DNA of 64,000 bases from NCBI GenBank assembly GCA_019751815.1, contig JAIEMW010000001.1, positions 938,197 through 1,002,196 on the forward strand, in the 5' to 3' direction. Source of the stretch: Cyanobacteriota bacterium. GTDB taxonomy: Bacteria; Cyanobacteriota; Vampirovibrionia; Vampirovibrionales; Vampirovibrionaceae. Under the pieces are notes generated by a model. The model was not told the origin of the DNA and searched no databases. It saw only the letters and a program-made list of their open reading frames with translations. This document shows positions 41,049-49,338 of this stretch, in pieces (position 1 is the stretch's first letter; each line of letters opens with the position of its first letter). The position numbers and the translations under genes are program-made.

Positions 41049-41501
41049 CTATGAACTTTCCAACTTGGCCATATCTGCAATCGTGAGCAAGCACTCCAAG
41101 AGTCGATCAAGCTCTATGGGTTTATTCAACACATAGCTAAATCCATGTAATGTCGCCTCGTGAGAGCGACTGACCTCATTGGGCAAAATCATCAACACAA
41201 AGGGCGGTAGTTTGCCCCCGCGCATCTCAACCAACTTTTTGGCCAGTGTAATCAGGGTGATACCATCGAGTTGTTGCATAGAAAGGCAACAAAAAACGGC
41301 ATTAAAGACCTCTTGTCCGTCCATATAGCGCAGAGAATCTTTGGGAGAAGCAATGGTAACCACCTCAAATCCAAAACGTTCAAGCATTTTTTTAATGGTT
41401 GAGAGGTTAAATGCCACCTCATCAATCACCATTATCCGTTTCCCGACCCCAAAATTCTGGGGAATCGAATCGTAAGAAGTTGGAGACAATCCGTCAGACA
41501 T
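41049..41501 (-). CDS. degenerate receiver-domain protein
   Basis: A stand-alone receiver-like protein, 150 aa. The N-terminus GKRIMVIDEVAFNLSTIKKML matches a response regulator beta1-alpha1 with an acidic residue. The phospho-acceptor strand reads AVFCCLSMQQLDG with no Asp at the usual place, whereas the lysine of beta5 is retained (LNKPIE). It is probably a phosphorylation-independent adaptor. ATG 41501 has AGGG upstream, and the frame also opens at a TTG. It is divergently oriented to era. Confidence 0.75.
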   Translation of the reverse strand: MSDGLSPTSYDSIPQNFGVGKRIMVIDEVAFNLSTIKKMLERFGFEVVTIASPKDSLRYMDGQEVFNAVFCCLSMQQLDGITLITLAKKLVEMRGGKLPPFVLMILPNEVSRSHEATLHGFSYVLNKPIELDRLLECLLTIADMAKLESS

Positions 41502-41607
41502 TGATAGCAACCCTGTTAAAGACTTTGACCTAATTATACCACTGGCTATTTAGTGCCAGACGATTGTACTATAGAAGACCCTTTGTATTAGAAAGACCCC
41601 TCAACCC

Positions 41608-42528
41608 ATGTTTCGCTCCGGTTTTGTCGCTATTGTTGGCCGCCCTAACGTCGGGAAATCCACGCTACTCAATCAATTGATTGGCGAAAAAATTGCCATT
41701 ACTAGTCCTGTCGCCCAAACCACCCGTCACCGAATTAAAGGGGTTGTCACACGGGAAAAGGGACAAGTGATCTTTCTCGACACCCCGGGGTTTAGTAAAC
41801 CATTGGATTCCCTTGGTACGTTGCTCACCCAAGAAGGAATGGCCGCATTGAGTGAAGCCGATGTGGTTGTGGTGGTGGTTGAGGCAGACGAAGAACCCGG
41901 GAAAGGCGATTATTGGGTGATGGCTCAGGCCATTCAATCAAAAAAGCCGACCATCCTGGTGCTCAACAAGGCCGACAGCCTGAAGAGTAAAAACGGCCCT
42001 TCAATCCCGGGTCAAAAAGCGGCTTATCTCAATCTTTTCCAGTCGATTGACTCCCAGGCTGAGCCTGAAACTATCCTGGCCATCTCTGCTAAAACCGGAA
42101 AACATGTTCCCAACCTGCTTGATAGCATCTTAAGACTGCTCCCAGAAGGCCCTGCTTATTACCCAGAGGATGCACTGACCGACCAACGTCTGCGAGAAAT
42201 CTCTGCCGAGATGATTCGAGAAAAGATTTTGCACCGCACCCTAGAAGAATTACCCCATAGTGTGGCTGTTGCTATCGAGACCTTTGAAGAAAAAGATACC
42301 AGCACCCATATCCGGGCCACCCTTTTCGTGGATCAAGACTCCCAAAAGGGCATCTTGATCGGCAAAAACGGCCAAATGATTAAAACCATCGGGAGTGACG
42401 CCCGTCAAGATATTGAAACCCTGCTGGGACACGCTGTATATCTGGAATTAACCGTCAAAGTGAAAAAAAATTGGCGCAAAGATCCGCGCTTCCTCAAATC
42501 TTTGGGTTTAGCGCCCGCCTCAAATTGA
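41608..42528 (+). CDS. era: GTPase Era
   Basis: 16S rRNA-binding ribosome assembly GTPase, 306 aa. G1 is GRPNVGKS, the switch region is SPVAQTTRHRIKGV, G3 is DTPGF, and G4 is NKAD. The C-terminal KH domain carries ILIGKNGQMIKTIGSDARQDIE and ends KNWRKDPRFLKSLG. It fits the family in length and motifs. Its last codons overlap a promoter-like element for the next gene. Confidence 0.97.
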   Translation: MFRSGFVAIVGRPNVGKSTLLNQLIGEKIAITSPVAQTTRHRIKGVVTREKGQVIFLDTPGFSKPLDSLGTLLTQEGMAALSEADVVVVVVEADEEPGKGDYWVMAQAIQSKKPTILVLNKADSLKSKNGPSIPGQKAAYLNLFQSIDSQAEPETILAISAKTGKHVPNLLDSILRLLPEGPAYYPEDALTDQRLREISAEMIREKILHRTLEELPHSVAVAIETFEEKDTSTHIRATLFVDQDSQKGILIGKNGQMIKTIGSDARQDIETLLGHAVYLELTVKVKKNWRKDPRFLKSLGLAPASN

Positions 42529-42536
42529 AGTATAAT
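42507..42536 (+). promoter_or_regulatory. promoter-like element for the DUF2993 gene
   Basis: TTTAGC (42507-42512), 18-bp spacer, perfect TATAAT (42531-42536), overlapping the era stop. Confidence 0.45.
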
Positions 42537-42575
42537 AAGGACCCCTACCCATTAACAAGAGGTAACCACAGTGCC

Positions 42576-43511
42576 ATGTTATTTTTTAAACGCTATTCTC
42601 CAAGACTCTCTATTCTCTTAAGACCGGTACTGGCCACTGTTATGGCAGCCACTGCCTTTACTGCTGCATCGTCACAAACATTACCTCCAGTCCAAACACC
42701 CAGTAACGGTCCGCAGAACTTGGCACCCATGCCTTTCCCAAACAATAATGCCCTGGGCATTAATGCCGGAAGCGTTGCCTTTATTGATCTGCCTGAGAGC
42801 AGCGCACAATCGATTATTTTAGATATCAACCAAGCCCGTTTTGCCCAGCAATCAGTGGGAAGGCTCACGCTCAATGCCACAGGAATCGATTTTAAACAGG
42901 GGAATTTACAAAAACTGAAAGCATCCCTGCAAGACGGCAATTTCAACAATATGCTCGTCAATGAACTCGTCCTAGACAGTGCCCCCTTTCATTTCGACAC
43001 CTTTGAACTGCTCAATCACCGCCGTTTTATCCTAGATAAACCGGTATACGCTGGCGTCAGTCTCAAAATATCTGAGGCCAACCTCAACAGCTTTATTCGC
43101 AGCCCCAAAACCATCGGAAAACTGGAAGCTGCCGTCGCCAAAAAGACCGGCGGTATTAAATTAATTCAATTTAGCAATCCCACCGTCGATATTCCCAACG
43201 GGAAATCTCGTGTCAAACTCACCATGCAGGTTTCTCTGGCCAATGCTCTGGCCACGCCCATAGAGATGAGTGGGATTCTCACCGTCTTTGAGGGGAAACT
43301 GCTTTTTCAACAACTGAAAGTGGTGTCCAATCAGGTACAACTCCCCGTGGATATTGCCACGGTGTTTGAAAAAAAATTGAATGAACTGATTGATGTCGAA
43401 CGCATCGGGCGCAGTAATTTCACCATTTATGCTCAATCGCTGAGCATTCATCAAAAAACCATCCAAATTCTCGGCAACGCCAAGCTCAGCCGATTAGAGT
43501 TTGGCAAGTAA
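42576..43511 (+). CDS. DUF2993/LmeA-family lipid-binding-like exported protein
   Basis: 311 aa. A signal peptide or anchor covers about residues 1-34 (VLATVMAATAFTAASSQ). The rest fits the DUF2993 (LmeA) family common in Cyanobacteria and Actinobacteria: a tube-like domain with repeated GxLxxLxxxLxDGxF-type strands, e.g. GIDFKQGNLQKLKASLQDG, then VSLKISEANLNSFI and ILGNAKLSRLEF at the end. Related LmeA binds phospholipid in mycobacterial lipomannan maturation; transfer of that role here is inference. ATG 42576 has AGAGGT upstream. Confidence 0.75.
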   Translation: MLFFKRYSPRLSILLRPVLATVMAATAFTAASSQTLPPVQTPSNGPQNLAPMPFPNNNALGINAGSVAFIDLPESSAQSIILDINQARFAQQSVGRLTLNATGIDFKQGNLQKLKASLQDGNFNNMLVNELVLDSAPFHFDTFELLNHRRFILDKPVYAGVSLKISEANLNSFIRSPKTIGKLEAAVAKKTGGIKLIQFSNPTVDIPNGKSRVKLTMQVSLANALATPIEMSGILTVFEGKLLFQQLKVVSNQVQLPVDIATVFEKKLNELIDVERIGRSNFTIYAQSLSIHQKTIQILGNAKLSRLEFGK

Positions 43512-43565
43512 AATAAACCGCCTTAAAATAAAACGATCTATAGCAGCAGAGGACCGTAATTCTCG

Positions 43566-44681
43566 ATGATATATAGAGCTCGCGACACCAAAACGGAAGG
43601 TCTCAATCTCAGTGACTATGATTTTGATCTCCCCTTTGAGGCCATTGCCCGCTATCCGCTGAAAAACCGAGATCAGTCCAAACTGATGCAGATGGGCCGC
43701 AAAACCGGTGCAGTTTCTCATCACTGTTTTTCGGATCTCCCGAAGCTCCTTCAGCCAGGAGATCACCTTGTGCTCAACAACACGCAAGTTATCCCGGCCC
43801 GTCTGTTTGGGACACGAAGAGGCTATACGGGGAAAGTGGAAATTCTCCTATTAAATCCCGTCTCAAATCCTGACCCTGACGAACCAGAAGACACTGTTTG
43901 GGAAGCGCTTGTCAGACCCAGTCGTAAAATTTTTCCAGGGACTGAGATTATTTTTGGAGATCCCGAAGCCCAAGTTGGGAAGGCTTATATCCAAATTTTA
44001 GACACTGCAGGACGCGGTGATGTCCGGGCCCGTGTTCATCTGGGCCCCTTTTCCACCGTGTACGAGTTTTTAGAGGCCCATGGCGAAGTCCCCATCCCCC
44101 CTTATTTAAAGCGCGAAAGCGAGCCCATCGATAAAACTGCTTATCAAACTGTGTTTGCCAAAGTTCCGGGTTCTAAAGCAGCACCTACGGCTGGACTCCA
44201 CTTTACCCCTAGCGTTTTGTCCCAATTGAAAGCCAACGGCATACAAATATCAGAAATCACCTTGTCCGTCAGTAGTGGAACTTTTCGTAGCGTCCGCACA
44301 GAAAATATCCGTGAACACAAAATGGACCCAGAGTTTTATGAGCTGACTGAAGAGACTGCACAGGCACTCAGAGCCACACAAGCTTCTGGGGGGAGAATCA
44401 TTGCGGTCGGTACAACCGTATTAAAAACCCTGGAGTCTGTCGCGGCCAAATATCAGGGGGAAATTCAGGCAGATTCGGACTGGAGTACCCTGTTTATATA
44501 TCCGGGGTTTCAATTTCATGTGGCAGACGGGATGCTCACAAATTTCCACACCCCGAAAAGCACTCTGATGATGCTAGTGAGTGCTTTTTCAGACCGAAAC
44601 TATCTTCTGGATGCCTACAGAGTTGCCCTGGAGAATGATTACCGCTTTTATAGCTACGGCGATTGTATGCTCATTCTGTAA
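43566..44681 (+). CDS. queA: S-adenosylmethionine:tRNA ribosyltransferase-isomerase
   Basis: Makes epoxyqueuosine in tRNA by transferring the ribosyl part of SAM to preQ1. 371 aa, family-typical. Signatures are LSDYDFDLPFEAIARYP, HLVLNNTQVIPARLFG, GEVPIPPYLKR, YQTVFAKVPGSKAAPTAGLH, and HTPKSTLMMLVSAF near the end. An AGAGGA ribosome binding site precedes ATG 43566. It ends 6 bp from the convergent bolA. Confidence 0.97.
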   Translation: MIYRARDTKTEGLNLSDYDFDLPFEAIARYPLKNRDQSKLMQMGRKTGAVSHHCFSDLPKLLQPGDHLVLNNTQVIPARLFGTRRGYTGKVEILLLNPVSNPDPDEPEDTVWEALVRPSRKIFPGTEIIFGDPEAQVGKAYIQILDTAGRGDVRARVHLGPFSTVYEFLEAHGEVPIPPYLKRESEPIDKTAYQTVFAKVPGSKAAPTAGLHFTPSVLSQLKANGIQISEITLSVSSGTFRSVRTENIREHKMDPEFYELTEETAQALRATQASGGRIIAVGTTVLKTLESVAAKYQGEIQADSDWSTLFIYPGFQFHVADGMLTNFHTPKSTLMMLVSAFSDRNYLLDAYRVALENDYRFYSYGDCMLIL

Positions 44682-44687
44682 AAAGCA

Positions 44688-45035
44688 TTATTTTTTGGAC
44701 TTTTCCCATTCCGCGGGTGTGAACAACCTCAGTTCAAGTGCGTGAATGTGAGCAGACATCTCAGGGGCTAAAACCTCGTGGAGACGACGGTGTCGGTCAA
44801 TCAGTGGCATTGCTTCAAAGGAATCAGAGACAATTTGTATGGCCAAATGGGTGGCCACACGGTCTGGATCGGCCCCCACATGCCCGGCGTGTTGCCAGCT
44901 GTTATCAATGATTTCTACTTGTTGGGCGGCCAGTGTCTGTTTGAGTTTTTCTGAGAGGGCATTCAGCACGGCCGTTGCCTGTGGATTTGCCTTTTGAGGA
45001 TGGGAAGTCGGGTTATTTGCTGAGGATAACGTCAT
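44688..45035 (-). CDS. BolA family protein
   Basis: A 115-aa BolA-like protein, often acting with monothiol glutaredoxins in Fe-S cluster or iron regulation. Core: LKQTLAAQQVEIIDNSWQHA, then HLAIQIVSDSFEAMPLIDRHRRLHEVL with the conserved RHR, and HIHALELRLFTPAEW. An extra ~20-residue polar N-terminal tail precedes the domain. TAGGAGC lies upstream of the ATG at 45035. Confidence 0.93.
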   Translation of the reverse strand: MTLSSANNPTSHPQKANPQATAVLNALSEKLKQTLAAQQVEIIDNSWQHAGHVGADPDRVATHLAIQIVSDSFEAMPLIDRHRRLHEVLAPEMSAHIHALELRLFTPAEWEKSKK

Positions 45036-45137
45036 CGAAATGGGCTCCTAGAGAATCATTGTGCGTGAGTAATTCCTATCGAGCGCTATTATCTCATAGC
45101 TGAGCAATCGTTATCTTAATACGCTTACATTCAACGC

Positions 45138-45305
45138 TTACACTCGTTCAGAGCGCTCAAAGGTGTGCATCATCGCCAAACATTCGCTCAGCAGTTCTGG
45201 GTTATGGCCCAACTGTTGCGCGAGTATTCGTCTTGCCAAATCTGCTTGGGGTACATTGTTGACCTGTGCTGACTGAAGCAGTATCCGCTGGAGTGATTTA
45301 TCCAT
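45138..45305 (-). CDS. small 55-aa unknown protein
   Basis: Short frame from ATG 45305 to TAA 45138-45140. The product MDKSLQRILLQSAQVNNV continues with ADLARRILAQQLGHNPELLS and ends FERSERV. It is amphipathic helical and has natural-looking composition. GGGGA lies about 12 nt before the start on the minus strand. It sits 100 bp upstream of bolA in the same direction. No family recognised. Confidence 0.5.
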   Translation of the reverse strand: MDKSLQRILLQSAQVNNVPQADLARRILAQQLGHNPELLSECLAMMHTFERSERV

Positions 45306-45535
45306 ATAACACCGAATTCCCCGTATTTCATGCCCCGCTTTTTCTTTGGCATCACCTCACAACCCCTGTCAAAATATTTATTGGGGTGGTCTCAAAAATT
45401 GGATGTTTTTTATGACCTGATCGTCATTTTATATAAGCATTATTGTACCCAAAACGAGCACATTGCCTAGCCGCATGGTGTCTGTAAGACAACAAGCTAG
45501 GGCAGAACCGATGTCGGACCTTATCTGCTATTGGA
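45306..45535. other. intergenic, no gene recognised
   Basis: About 230 bp. AAAAATTGGATG at about 45394-45405 matches part of the sRNA block at 29 kb but without the C/U motif, GUAA hairpin or terminator. Confidence 0.4.
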
Positions 45536-45826
45536 CTAGTTCCAAAGCGGCTGAAACAGTAGACGGTTAAGCCCACCAAACAGGGTACCCACCAGATTCA
45601 CAGGATGAGCCGGGTGATACACGGCAGGGTGTGCCATTTGTTTTTGCTGAGCAGGAACACGCTCAAAGGTATCGTGCTCAAGCGCTTGCTTGGGGCGTAT
45701 ACCCTGGAACATAGTCCAGTCAAACAGGGGATCCATATTGTTTTCCGGTGGTTTAAACCGGGGAGCTGGGGTGGCTACTAGGCGCCATCCGAAGTCTACA
45801 GCTCTCATTTCACGCGGTGCGAGCAT
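45536..45826 (-). CDS. unknown 96-aa protein
   Basis: Not recognised. ATG 45826 with AGAGGTG 9 nt upstream is preferred over a TTG at 45853. The product contains PRFKPPENNMDPLFDWTMFQ and ends LVGTLFGGLNRLLFQPLWN, a hydrophobic amphipathic C-terminus. No signal peptide. Probably a lineage-specific small protein. Confidence 0.5.
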   Translation of the reverse strand: MLAPREMRAVDFGWRLVATPAPRFKPPENNMDPLFDWTMFQGIRPKQALEHDTFERVPAQQKQMAHPAVYHPAHPVNLVGTLFGGLNRLLFQPLWN

Positions 45827-45853
45827 GACCAAACACCTCTTTTCTACTTTCAA

Positions 45854-46187
45854 GGTCGTTTTTATTTCTTCATAAAAACGGCTCGCGGGATGTCAAGGAA
45901 CATGGAGGTTAGTGTGTTATCAACACCACCATAGTGTTTATAACACACATTGTACTCATGTTCAATAGAATTAGAAAAAACTCACCTATCCAACGGGGTG
46001 GGTTTACAGGGTCTTCAACCGGACTGAGTGCCACATACCTTGAAGATCATCACACGAGAAAAACGATTATATTATCACTTGATTCACTGCTTGGCAAATA
46101 CTTTTTTAAAATAAGCCCCAATAAATCCCGAAAACCCATTACAATAGAGAGTATCCGAGTTTTTATAACACAGGATTTCAAAATACG
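45854..46187. other. intergenic region upstream of fliI
   Basis: About 330 bp. The main feature is the inverted repeat at 45912-45948. A related TTTTTATAACACAGG sequence lies at 46160-46174, just before the fliI-type gene. A plus-strand frame here is not convincing. Confidence 0.5.
45912..45948. repeat. 37-nt inverted repeat (operator-like)
   Basis: GTGTGTTAT-C-AACAC, loop CACCATA, GTGTT-T-ATAACACAC: 9 and 5 bp paired around a single mismatch. No T-run follows, so an operator or RNA hairpin is more likely than a terminator. Confidence 0.6.
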
Positions 46188-47552
46188 ATGTCCAGCTCCT
46201 CACAGCCTCCTTATCTCAGTGAAGACACTATAAGAGAGTCGCGTACACGAATACGAGACATCCTTTACGGGGCCGATCTCTATAAATACAAGGGACGGGT
46301 CTCTAAATTGATGGGCTTGACAGTAGAAGCGCAACTTCCGAAGCTTAAAATTGGTGACTTGTGCTTTATTGAATCGATTGATGGGGAGCCAAAAGCAGCC
46401 GAAGTGGTTGCCTTTAAGGCCGATGTTGCCCAAATGCTTCTACTTTATGACGGTAAAGGGATTTCTCAAGGCAGTTGGGTGACAACCACCAACAACCCCA
46501 TTACGATTCCGGTTGGAGACTTCCTTTTGGGCCGTCTGGTCAGCCCCTTAGGGGAACCTATGGACGGCCGACCAATGGACACAACAATGGCCAAAATGAT
46601 CTCTGTCGACACCCCACCGCCCAACCCCTTATCACGTCCTATTATTAAGCATAAGTTTTCTACCGGTCTAAGAGCAGTTGATTCACTCCTGACCATGGGC
46701 GCTGGGCAACGGATGGGATTATTTGCAGGCTCCGGGGTCGGGAAATCCACCCTCCTCGGTATGATTGCCAGGAATTCGGAAGCAGATGTCAACGTGGTGG
46801 CTCTGGTTGGAGAACGCGGCCGCGAAGTGAAGGAATTTATCGAAAACAGCCTCGGGGAAGAAGGGGTCAAACGCTCTGTGCTAGTTTGTTCTACCGGGGA
46901 TCAACCGCCTCTGATGCGGATGAAATGCTTGCAAACCGCCACCGCCATTGCCGAATACTTCCGAGATCAAGGCAAAAAAGTGTTTTTGATGACCGATACC
47001 GTCACCCGGGCCGCAATGTCTGGCAGAGAAGTGGGGCTGGCCATTGGAGAGCCCCCAACGATGAAGGGCTATCCACCGTCGATTTTTTCCTGGCTTCAAA
47101 AGGTATTAGAACGCTCAGGGATTACGGAAGACGGTTCAATTACCGCCTTGTACACGGTATTGGTAGAAGGGGATGATTTTAACGACCCTGTCTGCGACAC
47201 GGTTCGGGGCATTATTGATGGACACATTTTGCTTTCCCGCAAAATTGCTGCGATGAATCACTTTCCCGCTATCGACGTTTTAGGCAGTGTGAGCCGCTTA
47301 TTTACCGAGATTTGTGACCCGGAACATATGCAGGCGGCCGGAAAAATGCGTGAGTTGATGGCCATCTACGCCGATGCCAAAGATTTAATCGATGTGGGTG
47401 CTTATGAGCATGGCTCAAATCCTCGGATAGATATTGCCATCCAGATGATGCCTGAGATTAACCAGTTCCTACGGCAATCCGTCAAGGATTTGGTGAATAT
47501 GGACTCTACCATTGGCCGGCTTAAAGAACTGATGCTCTCGGTGAATCTTTAA
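46188..47552 (+). CDS. fliI: FliI/YscN family export ATPase
   Basis: A 454-aa ATPase of the flagellar/type III secretion group, homologous to F1-beta. Walker A is GSGVGKST near residue 181. Family hallmarks are VALVGERGREVKEFIENSLG, DQPPLMRMKCLQTATAIAEYF, MTDTVTRAAMSGREVGLAIGEPP and GYPPSIFSWLQKVLERSG. It energises unfolding and delivery of export substrates at the inner membrane. No other flagellar or injectisome gene is in the window. FliI and injectisome ATPases cannot be told apart here; fliI is the more likely. It overlaps coaX tail to tail by 4 bp. Confidence 0.9.
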   Translation: MSSSSQPPYLSEDTIRESRTRIRDILYGADLYKYKGRVSKLMGLTVEAQLPKLKIGDLCFIESIDGEPKAAEVVAFKADVAQMLLLYDGKGISQGSWVTTTNNPITIPVGDFLLGRLVSPLGEPMDGRPMDTTMAKMISVDTPPPNPLSRPIIKHKFSTGLRAVDSLLTMGAGQRMGLFAGSGVGKSTLLGMIARNSEADVNVVALVGERGREVKEFIENSLGEEGVKRSVLVCSTGDQPPLMRMKCLQTATAIAEYFRDQGKKVFLMTDTVTRAAMSGREVGLAIGEPPTMKGYPPSIFSWLQKVLERSGITEDGSITALYTVLVEGDDFNDPVCDTVRGIIDGHILLSRKIAAMNHFPAIDVLGSVSRLFTEICDPEHMQAAGKMRELMAIYADAKDLIDVGAYEHGSNPRIDIAIQMMPEINQFLRQSVKDLVNMDSTIGRLKELMLSVNL

Positions 47553-48421
47553 TATAATAGCTGCCAGGCCTGCCTCAGACCGATAAAATTCAGTTGACGT
47601 TCTACCCGACAGTTTGGCAAATACGGCGAAAGCGCCTTTAGTAAATACGTTGCATCGCCCCCAGTAAGAATCACTGTATGCTCGCACTGAAAATCCCCCA
47701 CCTGTTTATTCGATAAAAACAGACTGTTCAACACCCCCAGAATCATGGCAGGGTAACCGAGCTGCAAGCCCTTGAGCATAGACGTTTCGGTACTTGTGCC
47801 TATTTGATTTATAGCTTGAGTGCATTGGCTGCTTAATTTTTCAGAAATATCCGGCAAGCGGGCCGTATAGGCCGTCATCGCTTTAGCCTGCATCTGCAAA
47901 CCAGGCAGAATCCAGCCACCCAGATAACCAGCATCTGGATTCCCATCTTCTGAATGGTATACGTCCACTGTGCAGCAGGTGCCGGCGTCAACCGCAATCC
48001 AAAGCGAATGATCATGGTCTTGCCCAACAGCTTTCGACAAAGCAAGCAAGCCCAGAATATTCATCAGCCTGTCTGCCCCCAGCTCTGATAGCTCATACTG
48101 GGTTGAAAAAGGCATCGTAAAACTCTGTGGAAGCAACTGCAAGCAGTGTGCCTCTGGAAAAACCTGCTGAATTTCCTCGCACAAAGCCCGGGTTTCTGCG
48201 GCCGTTCGCACTGAACTGACGATCACTCCCTGGACTACCGCCTGAACGTCCTGTGCCCAGGTATTGAGATCAAATATCGCAGGAGTGACCCGATCTGAGA
48301 TCACTCCCTCTGAAAGCGCCAGAGCACCATCACCGGGTTCTAATAGGAGAAGCCCCCATTTAATCTGCGTATTACCCGCATCCACTGCTAAAAGAGCAGG
48401 GGTGCCGTTTACTGATATCAT
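47549..48421 (-). CDS. coaX: type III pantothenate kinase
   Basis: First committed step of CoA synthesis, phosphorylation of pantothenate. A 290-aa ASKHA-fold kinase: ALLAVDAGNTQIKWG (phosphate 1), GADRLMNILG, WIAVDAGTCCTVDVY (phosphate 2 and the catalytic Asp), GYLGGWILPGLQM and TGGDATYLL. Together with coaBC at 27-29 kb, several CoA steps lie in this window. Confidence 0.93.
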   Translation of the reverse strand: MISVNGTPALLAVDAGNTQIKWGLLLLEPGDGALALSEGVISDRVTPAIFDLNTWAQDVQAVVQGVIVSSVRTAAETRALCEEIQQVFPEAHCLQLLPQSFTMPFSTQYELSELGADRLMNILGLLALSKAVGQDHDHSLWIAVDAGTCCTVDVYHSEDGNPDAGYLGGWILPGLQMQAKAMTAYTARLPDISEKLSSQCTQAINQIGTSTETSMLKGLQLGYPAMILGVLNSLFLSNKQVGDFQCEHTVILTGGDATYLLKALSPYLPNCRVERQLNFIGLRQAWQLLY

Positions 48422-48445
48422 CCACTGTACCCTGGGTTGTAAATT

Positions 48446-49075
48446 TTAGCGTTGACCAATCATGGATTTTTGGAAGCGCCATTCAGAGCGTTCCTTGAGC
48501 GCTTGTAAGGTTTCTTGCACCTGATTAAACACCAAACGCTGAGAACCAGGTAGACGCAACCCTCCGGGATCAATGCCCAAACGGTAGGTCAAAACCGTGC
48601 GTTGTTGTCCGTCAGAGGACAGTGCATAAAAGCCTTGAAGGGCTTTAAAGTCTCCAGACACTCGGTTTAATTGTACCTGATAGGTTTTGGGGTTTTCTTG
48701 CACCTGGAGTTGATACTGAACTGCTGGGAAAAACCGAATCACAGATTGAGAAATTTGGAACCACTTTTGATTCCCCCGGACTTGCAGCAAGGTACTTTTC
48801 TTGTAGCCAGGTAAAAACTCTTTCAACTCAGTTGGGGTGGTTAAGGTTTCCCAAACCAAATGGATAGGCGCATCCACTGTGATTTTAGACTCTGCTTGCA
48901 ATACCGAAGCGGCTTCAGGTCGACTGGGTTGCTGCAAGCCTGAAAAGGCATTACCCGAAAAGGAATTGGTGCGAGCCAAAGCAGGTTGACCGTTGAGCAA
49001 GGCCAGGAGCAAAAGTGCCATGCAAACCATCGGGTTAACAGTGTTTTTGGCTAAAAGCATTCTATCCAGTCCCAT
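48446..49075 (-). CDS. exported SRPBCC (START-like) protein
   Basis: 209 aa. An N-terminal hydrophobic segment (VNPMVCMALLLLALLNGQPALA) looks like a signal peptide. The rest is an SRPBCC ligand-binding fold: ESKITVDAPIHLVWETLTTPTELKEFLPG (read in parts), YQVQLNRVSGDFKALQGFY and a C-terminal helix with LKERSEWRFQ. Such proteins bind hydrophobic ligands. It overlaps the upstream small gene by 25 bp. ATG 49060 is an alternative start. Confidence 0.75.
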   Translation of the reverse strand: MGLDRMLLAKNTVNPMVCMALLLLALLNGQPALARTNSFSGNAFSGLQQPSRPEAASVLQAESKITVDAPIHLVWETLTTPTELKEFLPGYKKSTLLQVRGNQKWFQISQSVIRFFPAVQYQLQVQENPKTYQVQLNRVSGDFKALQGFYALSSDGQQRTVLTYRLGIDPGGLRLPGSQRLVFNQVQETLQALKERSEWRFQKSMIGQR

Positions 49076-49338
49076 ACGTCTGCCAGAAGAAATCTCGTAG
49101 CAATATTCCAGTACTTCACTCTGTTGGCTAACGGCATCTTGATACTGAGATCATAATCAGGATCACCATCAAGATCACGGTCTTTGATACGCTCAAAAAG
49201 ACGCTCATACAGAATCCAGATAATAGCGTACCATATTACAAGGGAAATGAGCGCCCCTGTTAACCAGAATAAATCCAGGTGGTAATTTATACCGTGATAT
49301 TTAAAACACAGTTTCAGCAAGCGCTGACAGTGCTTCAA
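49051..49338 (-). CDS. small single-pass membrane protein
   Basis: 95 aa from a TTG start. One strong membrane helix, LTGALISLVIWYAIIWIL, then a basic/acidic segment with DRDLDGDPDYDL (possibly Ca-binding-like) and an aromatic C-terminus (LLADVWDWIECF). Its 5' end overlaps the start of the divergent cyclase gene by about 60 bp, so the true start may be a nearby downstream TTG or CTG. It overlaps the SRPBCC gene, suggesting an operon. No family recognised. Confidence 0.5.
   Translation of the reverse strand: MKHCQRLLKLCFKYHGINYHLDLFWLTGALISLVIWYAIIWILYERLFERIKDRDLDGDPDYDLSIKMPLANRVKYWNIATRFLLADVWDWIECF

Noticed and set aside
45394-45405. AAAAATTGGATG match to the sRNA block
   Set aside because: Only 12 A/T-rich bases match; the C/U motif, GUAA hairpin and terminator are missing, so chance is a sufficient explanation.
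45934-46233. 99-codon frame upstream of the FliI/YscN gene
   Set aside because: It starts inside the 37-nt inverted repeat, overlaps the ATPase start, and has no credible start signal.
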